Assembly: GCA_019914945.1 (NCBI GenBank)
Contig: CM034112.1
Location: forward strand, 1,449,001-1,513,000
Direction: 5' to 3'
DNA from: Typha latifolia
Lineage: Eukaryota; Streptophyta; Magnoliopsida; Poales; Typhaceae
Length of the DNA stretch: 64,000 nt
Position 1 is the stretch's first letter. Each line of letters begins with the position of its first letter. The notes beneath the pieces were generated by a model. That model ran no database searches. It was not told the DNA's origin and saw only the letters and a program-made list of their open reading frames with translations. Made by a program: the position numbers and the translations under genes. This document shows positions 14,624 through 26,106 of the stretch, one piece after another.

Positions 14624-17524
14624 ATGGTGATGGAGGAGGCGAGTAGTAGCAGCTCGTCGTGGAGCAGGGAGCAGGAGAAGGCGTTTGAGAACGCGATAGC
14701 GGATAATCCGGAGGATTCCGGTGACAGGTGGGAGAAAATTGCGGCGGCGGTGCCCGGGAAGAGTGTTGAGGAAATCAAGAATCACTACGAGCTCTTGGTC
14801 GAGGACGTTGACGGGATCGAGTCCGGAAGGGTTCCGTTGCCGAGCTATTCGTCCGCCTCGGACGGCGGCGAGCAAGGCGGAGAAGGCGGCGGCGGAGGTA
14901 AAAAAGGCGGGCACTCGCATGGGGATTCGAGTCATGGTGGGAAGGGCTCGAGGGCCGATCAGGAACGCCGAAAGGGGATTGCTTGGACTGAAGATGAGCA
15001 TAGGTGACCTATTTTTTCTATTCAATTTGCTTAGTTTATCTTGAAAATTAGTCTTAGATGACTCAAAATTCGTGTTTTACTGTTGCAGTTTTGGGAAATT
15101 AGTTTATACATAGTTAGCTAGCCATATAGGTTAGTCGTACAAGATTTCTGGCTTTCACTGTGCCCCCTTATTTTGCTTCATTCAGTTCTTGAATTCAATG
15201 CCAGCTTTGATCTTCGAAAGACTATATAAAGTTTTACTATTGTTAATTTTGGGTGTTATGTTTCCAAGATTTTCGATGTGGTACTTGCATCTTTTCAGAA
15301 TTAGGTGTATGAAGTGAGATATGAACACAGAGGATCTTTCCTTTGAAAGACTGTAGTTGCAAAGTTGAAATCAAATGAACTGTTTCTTTGCCTTATTTAT
15401 TCAGCACGAATGATTGAATTTGCTAAGTTGTTGTAGGGGACCTTTGTTTGTATATGCCGCATCATCCTATGATTTTGGCCTAATATGACCTGACAAAAAC
15501 AACAGTTGTCAAATATTATGTTTGCATCAACTAACAATAAGGGCACTTATCTCACTAGTTTCACCGATGAATGTAGCACTGGAGTGGTCTTCTTGCACTG
15601 TACATTAAGCCTGAAGGGCTAGTCAGAGCTAATAACATATCTTTTTTTTTTAAACCAGCTTGTTTTGATTTCTCCTCTTAAGAACATGCCAGTGTTGATA
15701 AGAACTTGGATAGTTGTGTATCGAACTACTTAATTCCTATGTCAGACTCTCTCCATATAAAGCAATTTACTCTGCCTGCATTTCAAGGTGGAATTGAATT
15801 ACTTCTAGTGCAGTACACCTTTTTAATGGTACCAAATTTATCATGTAATCTGTTATATTTTTCAAGCACTCCTATTTTGACTTGTACTTTGTATGTGATT
15901 AACCTTTTTCACCCATTCATCCTATTGTTCATTTCTTCTATAAATTAGTAATGCATTCTACTTGATATGACAGTAGTCAGTTGCATGTAAAGAGTTGCCC
16001 AACTGCTCTCCTTCTATTTGGTGCTTTTGGTTGTATCAAGTGTACCGCTTCAATGAGGGAATATATTTTATTTGTCTTGACCTCCAGTGAATTTTAATGA
16101 ACACATTTTTTTTGAGAGAGAGAAGAGAAAAAGGAAGCAGTAGAATTTCATTAGAATTCTACTACTACACAGATAGAACAATATGTTCTCTTAATCTCTT
16201 TGAGGAGCCCAACTAGCATTGCTTCTCTAGTTCTTGCTTGTCATTAGAATATAGGAGTCCAGGTAATATCTTTGTATCACTTTGTTTACATGGTAATCAC
16301 ACTTTTAGAATTTGAATCACGAAATCTACCTAGTTTGCCTTCTATAATAAAGAAAGGTAGAAGATTTCCTTATCCTTTTTGTCTTGTTGAGGACCTGATT
16401 TTTATCCAAGAGGATTCACTTTTTTGCTTAATATTAGTCTCATGGATCCAAAATATATTTTGCATCTGTTGCTTTAACTGAAGAATGAACATATTTCTTT
16501 TGTCATGTCTTTTTTCGATGTTCTGATGCACTATTTTGTTGCGATTTATATTCCATGCCTATCAATTAATTATTTATTTATTTTTAACCCTTTAGAATAA
16601 TTCTGTACGAAATTGTATTCCAGAAGTGATTTTATGATGTGTTTGCAGCTATAAGATGTGCTAATGTTATTCAGGCTAAGAAAATTAGATATGGTTCCAA
16701 GTTGAGTAATATTCTCTGTAACAAACTTATATTAGGTGAGGTGATCAACTTAAACTGAATATTCTCTCTGCATTTATAGTCTTGTATTCTTTTTGAAGGA
16801 TGAAAAGTAGTCAGCCGATTCAGTATGACCATGTTAGATGCCATCCGTTCGCAGCAGATTTGCATTTCACTATCTTTAAAAAAGAGAACCTTTAAAATTA
16901 TATTCTCTTACTATCATTTTCTCCAGGATGATAGATTTTCAATCTTATTGAATAGATTTCCAGCACCAGGAATTTTATCACTGTTACTTACAGAATTGGT
17001 CACCTGATTTTGATCCCTGCAGATTGTTTCTTCTTGGTCTTGACAAGTACGGAAAAGGTGATTGGAGAAGCATTTCACGTAACTTTGTAATATCAAGGAC
17101 ACCAACACAGGTGGCTAGTCATGCACAAAAGTATTTTATTCGTCTGAACTCGATGAACAAAGATAGGAGGCGATCAAGCATCCATGATATCACCAGTGTC
17201 GGCAATGGAGATGTATCAACTCCTCAGGGCCCAATCACTGGTCAAACAAATGTGCCAGTGGGAAATTCAGGGAAGCCTACAAAGCAATCTTCTCAGCCAT
17301 CGGCTGGGCCTCCTGGAGTTAATATGTACGGCACTACTATTGGACAGCCAGTAGGTGGCCCTCTAGTTTCTGCAGTTGGCACTCCTGTTACTCTTCCTGT
17401 TACTGCCGCACCTCATATGGCTTATGGGGTTCGTGCCCCCGTCGCAGGAACTGTAGTGCCTGGTGCTCCAGTGAACCTCCCTCCGATGACCTATCAAATG
17501 CATCCTACTTCATCGCACAGATAA
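14624..17524 (+). CDS. SHAQKYF-type MYB transcription factor (DIVARICATA/MYBS/SRM1-like)
   Basis: Nuclear DNA-binding protein of 293 residues with two SANT/MYB repeats. Exon 1 is 14624-15003 and exon 2 is 17023-17524, separated by a 2.0-kb intron with no recognisable gene. Repeat 1 (about residues 11-60) begins [13 protein letters not shown] and contains [13 protein letters not shown]. Repeat 2 (about 115-170) contains [20 protein letters not shown], with SHAQKYF at 159-165, the hallmark of the class that binds TATCC-type sugar- and stress-response boxes. The intron splits Arg127 inside repeat 2. The linker is Gly/Ser/His-rich and the C-terminus is Pro/Thr/Val-rich. A TTG codon just upstream is in frame, but the first ATG, at 14624, is the start. 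Closest known relatives are SRM1/MYBS2 of Arabidopsis and DIVARICATA. Confidence 0.93.
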
Positions 17525-19029
17525 GCAGCAGCTCAAATCTTTCAACCAGTGAAAAGAAAAAGGAAGACCTGGTACAAATAGGGTTCTTGTTATATTCTCT
17601 TCCTCATTGTGTAATAAGGTGGCTGTTACACGCATGTAAGATCGACTCTTATTTTTACTTGTTAGTCTCACGTTAGGATTTTATCCAACTTTTATGTGTC
17701 GTCTCTAAATAAGTTACAGCAGATAGATTTATGTAGACCACACCTACTGGTTCTGGCTGTTAAATGTCACTGGCAGCTAGTATAGTTAGTTTTATGGTCT
17801 ATCTGTTCAACCTATTTTTGTTGAAGCACACCGCTATCATCCGAAATGCTAAATGCAATGTAAGATATATCGATGTTAGCATTTGTATTGACTGCATATC
17901 TTTATCGATCAGTTGAAATTGGTGTTGCTCTATAATTTCTGAGGAATGTGTCTGGTATTATTGTAATCCGAAAGTATCACCGCGTTGTCTGGTGTTGATG
18001 CTCTGCTGTTTGGTTGGGTGACAATCAATCGTCTAATGATTTCATGAACTAAGTAAAAGAACAGCTATTCAGAAGTGTCTTGGCTTTGGATAAACCTACC
18101 TTCAATAGATTGTGACAGATAGTGATCACTCCAGATGAGTGCAAACTCCATGAGCTTTCCTTACATCAGAAGGTTGCTATGTTCCCCTTCCTTTAATGAT
18201 TGATTTAATCTATCAGTTGGTTGGTCTGTTGGTCTCTTATTAATTCTATCCACTTTACAGCTATACCGACTCCAAAGTTTGCCTTCTTGTGAACTTCTCC
18301 AAAGACACCCACCAAATAAAGATTAAAGACAGCACAAAGGCCGCTGACTCGGAGCTGTGTGGATATGCTGGATGTAGGCATGGACCTTTGTAGGATAGCA
18401 AAGCTTCTTGCAGAGAAGAAAAGAAATTAAAGGATATCACATCTCATTTCGATCCAGTGAGAAGGATGAGTTGCAAAAAAAAAAAAAAAAAAAAAGAATC
18501 TTGCCTGATACAATCCTAGATTTGGTGGGTCCTGTACTCTTCCACATACCAACTAAGCACATGGCCTGCCATTAAAATGATACACTTGTTTATGGCCACA
18601 ATAAGAAGCCCATGCAAATGATTTGCCCCCACCTCAACTCACACAATATATACAATTTCTTATGCCTAACTGGATTATCTGCTGTCAGTTGTTTATGAGC
18701 TAAAATTTACTTTTGCTCCTCGTACTGTGAAGAAATCTGCTGCACTTAGTTCATATTAAAGCTAAGATGCAGAAAAGCATTTAGCATTCAGAAGCTTTCC
18801 TCCTCTCCCCCCCGCCCCCTTCTGCTTCATTGCTTCATGATAATGCCTTTATTGATGATATGATGGTGATAGTGCATCATAAAGTAATGATTTCTTTAGA
18901 GACCCTACCTTTTACTTGAAGTGGTTCTTCTCATTATAAAGGGCCTCTCTGCTGTAGACCTGGGCAAATAACTTCTCCTAGAGGAAATTTCCAGGGATTT
19001 GAAGCATCACAGTTAGAGGTTCATTCATC
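17525..19029. other. Intergenic between the MYB and GEM-like genes
   Basis: Two same-strand genes are separated by 1.5 kb. The stretch holds the MYB 3' UTR, a poly(A) run near 18475 and the promoter of the GEM-like gene; no further gene is seen. Confidence 0.6.
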
Positions 19030-20192
19030 ATGAAGAACATTAGCCACGACCAAGTCATTGGCATTCCAGTGAGCAATGTTAGTTCCGCGTCTAAGTTGCG
19101 AAGGAGACCTGCTCTTCCTGAGTGTAGCTTACACGTACATTCCACTTCATATAAGTCCTCCCAGATCAAAGAGAGTAATAACCATATTTCAGCCTATCTA
19201 CATGTTGACTTTGTACATTTGTATTAATGATCTTACTATAAGTTTTTTAGTGTTCATTACATGTTTATGGGAAATATTCTAACAGGATTCTTCATATGCA
19301 GGAAAGGTAGAATCAGCAATTAATTGGATAAGCAAGTTCAGCAAAAAAGCAGACACCTTTGCGCAAGGCATCCGAGATCACGGTAAGCCAGTAACTTTTC
19401 CGCTCTTCATATAGTAAACCAGATTCTTGAGCCAAATTATTGTTTTTACGTAAATGTTAAAATACCAACCAGTACTAGCTAATCAAATATGATATGGGTA
19501 TATTTCAGGATAATTCATAGCCAATAAGTGATATATCTCTTATGCTTTTGTGAATTGCAGTTAGTTTAGGACCAAAAATTTCAGAAACTGTAAAAGGAAA
19601 GTTGAAACTTGGTGCAAGAATCCTTCAAGCTGGAGGCATTGAGAGTGTCTACAGACAAAATTTCTCTGTTGGAAAAGGGGAGAAGTTGCTGAAGGCCTTC
19701 CAGTGTTATTTGTCTACCACAGCTGGTCCTATCGCAGGGATGCTCTTTGTTTCAAATGAGAAAGTTGCATTCCATAGTGATAGATCTATCGCAATCACTT
19801 CTTCCAAAGAAAACTTGGTCAGAATCCCCTACAAGGTATATCTTTAAAGAACCTACATAGATTTTTACTGCTATGATCTTAATTGCTCCAAGAAAGTGAA
19901 TTAAGTGTATGATCCTCCACCCAACATACTTGATTGCTTGTAGACAATCCAATCATGCAATCATTTAGCAGATCTTGACTGAATTTTAACTTCATGGCAG
20001 GTTATCATCCCACTGAGAAGGATAAAGAGAGTCAGCCAAAGTGAGAATTCAAATAAGCCTAACCAGAAGTACATCCAGATTGTCACAGTGGATGACTTTG
20101 AGTTTTGGTTTATGGGTTTTGTTAGTTACAAAAGATCTCTAAAGTACCTTCAACAAGCTATTTCTGACTCTAGTCATAGTAACTTTAGTTGA
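19030..20192 (+). CDS. GEM-like protein with GRAM domain
   Basis: A 230-residue protein of the plant GEM/GER family, membrane-associated or nuclear factors linked to ABA responses and epidermal patterning. Exons 19030-19174, 19302-19382, 19561-19835 and 20001-20192 join in phase. The N-terminus (MKNISHDQVIGIPVS) is the typical family start. It is followed by a helix with KADTFAQGIRDHVSLGPKIS, then the GRAM domain from about residue 95: LLKAFQCYLSTTAGPIAG, an SDRSI turn, VRIPYKVIIPLRRIKRV and FEFWFMGFVSYKRSLKYLQQ near the C-terminus. The first exon carries a divergent Pro/Arg/Ser segment. It resembles GEM-like proteins 4-8 of Arabidopsis. Membership of the family is safe; the subgroup is not resolved. 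Confidence 0.92.
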
Positions 20193-21675
20193 GGGGCTTA
20201 TGCAGAATTTTGTACATGGAGTGGAATGAGAAGAAAAGAAGAAATTGGAAGTCCTGTAATCACTGGGTGAAGCTGCTCTTCAATTTTAGTTTGAAGAGCC
20301 AGTAAAATTGCTCTTAATTTTTGTAGAAGAGCCAGTTTGAATATATTCTCAAAATCGGAACCTTCATCATCGACAGCGTTCTGGAAATTTACCTTATAAT
20401 GTAATATTAGTCCAAATTTTGTGCATTCACTGTTGTAACTTTCTCAAGAATTTTAAAGTTTCAGAGTAACCGATAACTGCTTTAATACTGGCAAGGAGAG
20501 TTGTTTTACAGTTAACAAAGTATAGTGGATCGACGAAATTGAATAGAATAGAATTTGCAGGTGAAATCAATTAATTTCTATGCACCTCATTTGGAAAAAT
20601 TGATGCTGATGATCATCAAGAGATGGAGATAGCATCAATTCCGAATGAAGAGGAATCATGTTCATAACAAGGAGCTATCAGATAATAACTGCAGTTCAAC
20701 ATAAAGGGATATCCCTAAATGAACCGGATAAAAACAAATCAAAGATAAAGACCTGATGCATCAGTTAAAGAAAGGAATTTAAATGTTAGTTGTGCTGTCG
20801 ACAACAATTGCACTGCTCCTTGTTGTTCTTGCTGCAACTGTTGCTCTCTTTAGTGACATTACATACTAATTATCTTCCTTACTTGACAGAAATTTTGATG
20901 AGTCTCTGCTGAATGCTCCTGCTGCTTCATGACACATGGTCAACTAATTAACAGTGACCATGAATGCAATTCACTTCCATATCTTCGCATAGCAAGAGAA
21001 ATCAAGAGATGCTGAATTGGAACGAGTCAATTATTGTCAGACACTACTCTTTTTTGGGCAGGATGGGCAATAACTGTTTGATATTAAAGCCCATTCTGAA
21101 CTGTTAGGATAAGAGCAAGCATAGACATTACAGAAGAATGAAAAAATTATATATATATATCCAGCAAAGTTTAATGTCAAGCATTTAACAACTATAGATT
21201 TGGAACTATTTGAGCAACACCAGCAATCTGAATGCTTAATGGCGGAAAAAGATATACTTTACAACTGGCAATGGATCAAGATTCAACAAATAGTCTTGGA
21301 ATTTCAAGCTTAAAGTAGTAATAGCATGGGCATACAGATGAATTGGAACGTAGCTGGTCTTCCAACAAATAGTTTGATGCTAAGCAAGATTTACCCTAAA
21401 TTTCTCAAACAAAAAGGAATTTGATGGCAAGGTGATATAAACAGAGGCTTAAATTTACTGCACAAGATATATAAAACCAAATATTGAAAATGGAACAACT
21501 GAGTAAGTTCCATTTCTTTTCTTTGTAAATAGATGTTTGATCACACAATGAAGTTACATGATTTATACACTATTTATACTTGAGGTATTCCTATTGAATC
21601 ATGTAATGCCTGGCGCGAGTTGATTACAAGCCAGGAAAGAATTAATCAATATCAGAATATTATGCAGACTTTCTC
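20193..21675. other. Convergent intergenic region
   Basis: Tail-to-tail gap between the GEM-like gene and the TMEM53-like gene. It holds the 3' UTRs of both; no other ORF, RNA or repeat of note is seen. Confidence 0.6.
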
Positions 21676-23297
21676 TCATGAGGAATCTTTGCAACAGCTG
21701 AGCACATAGTCCTCCAAAAATTTAGTAAGCTGAGAAGTGTAGAGACCTGGATGGCTTCGAAAATGGTCCACATGAGGCGAGGACACAAAATCACAAGCCC
21801 TGACTTCATGCCCAGCTTTCCTTTGTGCCTCGACGAATGATTCCACAGATTTTGCTGGAATAACTCTGTCCGCTGAGCTATATATATACAGCTGCGGACA
21901 TTTTGGTTGCTTCGATGACAAAAGATCGAGAACATCACAGAGCCTCCTGTTGATGCAGTAAATAACTAGTTAGTGTCTGTCAATAAAATAGTAGATACAT
22001 TATGAATAAAGTCCATAACATTTTAGCTTCGATACAAATAGTACTGTTGAAGAAAATTACTACCTGTTAATACCAGGGACGTTTAGAACCACATCGAAAA
22101 ATTTCTCAAGGACTACTAACAAAGCAGCCTCAAAAACTGGTGGTTTAGGTTCAAAGAAAGAATCAGCAACCAAAACGTCTGTCCTCAAATCTTCTGATTT
22201 GAGCATTCCTTTTGTTGCTATGCTCTGCTTTTTCAAAAATGCAGCAGAGAAGCCTGAAGCCCAAACCTACAGAATATATAGAGGGACCGAATTCTTAGAA
22301 TACTAACTTTCTCCAAACAAATGCAAAAGAGATGATGGCAATGCCTTCAAGAAGCTAAGAATGCAATCGTATTGAATCAAGAGCTACAAAATTCTGAACT
22401 ACTAATTGCAAGCAATCCAAGAAAAGTAAATACCTGTGGATCAGGGGCCGCGACAGGAGCCGAATCAAAAACGCAACCTTTAATCTTCTCCATCACAGAA
22501 GGTTCATTCTTCCTAAACTCCTCCAATAGTACTCCATATCTGAAAAGAAAACAAACACAACTGACCAATTCAATCACATGATAGCAAACAACAATACTAA
22601 TCACAATAACACATTGACATGTATGGAAACCATACGTCAGCCATCCGGTGTTGCTAAACGTATGGAAGACCAACTTCTTCTCGCTCTCCTCGGCGACGCA
22701 GTCGCCCAAATGCTTCGCAAGCAATCTAATGCTCTGCTCCGCGTTGCCTCCAATCTTATAACTCACCACATCATACATAGGAAAAGTAAAGGTCACGACA
22801 TGGAAGCCTCTCGAGGTGTACCAATCCGCGTATCTCTTCAAATGTTTCTGCTTCGCTCCGAGCCACCCGAGGAGCACCACCACCGTCTTCGACGAGCACC
22901 GGTCACCCGCCGCCGGATCCGGGAGATGCCACTTGTACATCACATCGGACGGCTGTGAAGGGATCGCGGCGATGTCTTGCTTGCGATCGTGGCGTTTGAC
23001 GAGATTGGCGTAGTGGTAGAGCGATTGGATCACGGGGGGAGAGGCAAATGGACAAGAGGATGGGGTGTAGATGGAATTCGGCACGTGGGAGAGGCTGGGA
23101 GTCGGCAAGCGGCGGAGCCACGAAGACGAGTTCGCTGACGTGGAGGGTGGGGGTGGTGTGGAGGTGGAGGACGAATTGGGGTCGGATGCTCCACGGTGAG
23201 AGAACCGGTCGGGGGCGTCAGAGGAGGCGGCGGCGGCCACGGCCACGGCCGCCGCGGCCGGGAGGGGGCGGTGGAGGATACCGGAGAGAGACGCCAT
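21676..23297 (-). CDS. TMEM53/DUF829 alpha/beta-hydrolase-like protein
   Basis: Four exons, 23297-22636, 22539-22434, 22266-22064 and 21946-21676, encode 413 residues. The N-terminal 90 residues are Pro/Ser/Ala-rich and may be an organelle-targeting or disordered region. The hydrolase-like fold follows: VVVLLGWLGAKQKHLKRYA (first strand and the conserved GW), the nucleophile-elbow-like HTFSNTGWLTYG, the lid-like segment around FEPKPP, then YSSADRVIP (acid) and SSPHVDHFRSHP (His) near the C-terminus. This is the DUF829 pattern shared with animal TMEM53, whose biochemical function in plants is unknown. The exon 1 donor is GTATGG inside the codon for Thr221; reading on gives a spurious extension. 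A TATA box lies about 50 bases upstream. Confidence 0.88.
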
Positions 23298-23343
23298 TGT
23301 GGGAAATCGGAGGAGTAGTCGTAGAAGTCGTCCCCGTTACGAG

Positions 23344-23352
23344 TTTTATATA
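23344..23352 (-). promoter_or_regulatory. TATA box of the TMEM53-like gene
   Basis: On the minus strand the sequence reads TATATAAAA, 47-55 bases before the ATG at 23297, a good core-promoter position for a short leader. Confidence 0.5.
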
Positions 23353-25373
23353 GAGCACCGAGGAGAGAAGAAGACGTCAATCAGTTCGAACTCAGTTCGG
23401 TCAAACGATTCGGCTTACCATGACGAGTTGCGTTGACCAAAGAATTGGGAAGGTCAAAGTTACCTCCCAATGTTTCCGGAGGAAGGTTGGCTGCCAAAAA
23501 AAAACAAATTGACAGCCTGGCCCCGGATAAATATCAAATTGACAGCTTTACTGCAAAACAACAGAAAAGGTCGAAAATTTGGGTCTTATACATGCAAATA
23601 AGAAGTTCTAGAAGGGTTTATATGCAAAACAAAAGACACTAATTAATCCACCATCTTATTCCGTTAGTTGGGATATGTTAACCTCACCGACCTACAAGCT
23701 TCTAGATAAAGGCAACGTTTTTAATGGCGACAGAGGGGAATGGGCGGCGGAAAGAGCGAGAAGAGCACGAGACTGAGCGGGGCCAACGCGGATCGATAAA
23801 GAAAGGGATATCCAAACCACTTATCCCCGAATAACAGAAGGTTATTCGAAGATAGCGTTCCCGACGATAAGATCCCTTGTGAAGGATAAATACCACGAAT
23901 ATTCCAAACGAACGAAAAGGAAGGGATCCTGAAAACGCGGGAGAGATCAAGGCCGACCCGTCTTTTCAAATAATGGAGCTCACCATTGTGTAGACGAGGA
24001 GCTTACCTAAGCTTTTTGGGGTCAATGGCCTCGCTTTGCATTTGTTCCCTTCTCTCCTCGCTTTGAGGAAGAAGAAGAAGAAGAAGACACCTTTTCCTTT
24101 TGGCAACGGTGCGGAGGAGGAGATGGGGGAGGAGATAAGATCATATAATAAGCGGAGTAGGGTGTAAACCGGATTCGGTCCGATATTGGATCTATATCCA
24201 ATTAATTTTGTGAGATGCAAATTCGAATTATATTTTTAAATGGATAGGTAATTGCAATATTCGTACGGGTTCGAATAAGATTCGATTAAATCAGATTTAA
24301 TTCCTCACAAATAACTAGTACATTATTAAAAAAAATTAATGATCTTATTCTAAAGCAACTAGTTTCAACTTTTATCATTTAATTATAATAATTTATCAGC
24401 CAAAAATTAGAGCATGATATTTTAATCATCTTATAAAGAATGACATAAGCTTAACATATTAAACTAATATAATAATAGCTGGAAGGTTGTTTTCGGAGAT
24501 TAATCATATTTTACATGAGAAATAGAATAATCCAAAACATAGTCATTGTCTACAAAATTATAAAAAAAACTTAAAAGATCTACTCCAAATCTGGATCCGG
24601 TAGGTCCAATCCGAAGCTATTCTAACCAAATCCAACTGATTTACTAAATGGATCAAAAAATTGAGATCCGTCTCCAAGATGATTTGGATCCGATTACAGT
24701 CACGAGCAGAAGTAGTAGGGAGGGAGGGAGTAAATGGGCTTGGTGCGGGCCAGATAGTGAGCCCAATTCCTGCTATGGAGCTCTTGTTCTAATAAGGGGC
24801 TATTCTTATATAAGTGAAAATATTTAGAAAACACCCTCACGTTTTGTATTTAAAAGCAAAAAAAAAAAAGTAATTAAAATAGCCCTCAAGTGAGTTAAAT
24901 AAAAGCAAAAAATAAAAATATAGTTCTTATAAAATTTCCATAGGAGAAATTACCAACATCCACAGTACTCACGACTCCAATGCAAGAGGTGTGGCTCGTA
25001 TGGTTCGTGCATCCTATCTTCTCGAATCCGACTAAATCCATTAAAAGATTTACACAAAATCCATTTGGAATGTATTTGACTCGACCAGTTTAGGCATGTA
25101 GAGTGACAGCATGCGAACAGCCAGCACCATTCCACCCGCTCCAGAAACAGCAACAGACCACCCCCTCTAACCACACGCGTCCACGTGTCCCTCTTACAGC
25201 TGCGCCACCATCAAAGCATCCCTTTTATCCCTCCCTCCTCCTTCCAGAAACACCCCCCGCGCGGAAATCGCAAACGCCTCGGGAGTAGTGACGTGGCGAA
25301 TTCCCACGCGAAAAGAAGCACCGTAGGCTGCAGACGCCAGAGGAGCGGATCCCTGGCGGTCTACTTTCCATTC

Positions 25374-25381
25374 CATATAAG
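25374..25381 (+). promoter_or_regulatory. TATA box of the B3 gene
   Basis: CATATAAG lies about 100 bases before the ATG at 25479 and just ahead of the CT-rich leader, a plausible core promoter. Confidence 0.45.
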
Positions 25382-25402
25382 CTTCGGCTTCTCCTTTCTC
25401 TC

Positions 25403-25419
25403 CTCTCTCTCTCTCTCTC
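25403..25419 (+). promoter_or_regulatory. (CT)n tract in the B3 gene leader
   Basis: A 17-base CT run sits downstream of the TATA box and upstream of the ATG. In Arabidopsis, class I BPC (GAGA-binding) factors control FUS3 through CT repeats, so this may be a functional site here. Confidence 0.4.
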
Positions 25420-25478
25420 ATCAATCTCTCGCCACTCTCGCCTCTGGCTTCAAAACCGAGAGCTATTCCCGTGTATTA

Positions 25479-26039
25479 ATGGCGACTGGCTCGGAAAATA
25501 ACGGCTGGTACGTTTCGTTTCCAAGCATCTCGCATAGGTTATTGTTCTCCTCTGAATCCCATACCAATATATATACATTATATATATATATATATATATG
25601 GAAGCCATTTCCAAAACCTCTCCTCCTCTTCTCCTCTCTAACTGCACTCTTCTTCTATTTTATACGTAAGAATCGCATGCAAAACTCATGCACTACATGC
25701 AACCACATGCACTTCCTTGTACCAGTGCATGTCCTAATCTTCTCTTTAATTCCTAGATCTTGATTAGATTCTACTTGTGTTTTTTTTCCAAAAAAAAAAA
25801 AAACTTAGGAATGGAGCAGTGGATGATTCAGTTCAGACACCACCATGGACATCTACTTATCTGAATCTCTTCCCGACTTCTTTCTCGGCGGCAATGGAGC
25901 CTTCATGGGGAGTTAAGAAGGAAATAGATGGTATAGAAGGAAGTAGTGGAATTATACCCAGCCAAGTCTACCATGAGCAGGGAGAGTTATCTCATCATGC
26001 CTTGCAGTCACAGTCGTCAGGTTAATATTTGCTATAATA

Positions 26040-26106
<67 letters not shown>

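Larger units (their letters stand above)
23353..25478. other. Divergent intergenic region between the TMEM53-like and B3 genes
   Basis: Contains the upstream DNA of both genes. A GC-richer patch at 23.70-24.13 kb has overlapping short frames but no recognisable protein, and includes a GAA repeat near 24070. The part at 24.2-24.95 kb is AT-rich and empty. The last 400 bases are CT/CC-rich and look like the B3 promoter and leader. Confidence 0.55.

Noticed and set aside
22578..23380. Several long frames over TMEM53 exon 1
   Set aside because: They are shadows in GC-rich coding DNA; only the minus-strand frame has the DUF829 motifs.
23702..24220. Overlapping minus-strand frames of about 82 residues
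   Set aside because: No recognised protein and no splice context. The DNA looked faintly organelle-like, but nothing supports a plastid or mitochondrial insertion.
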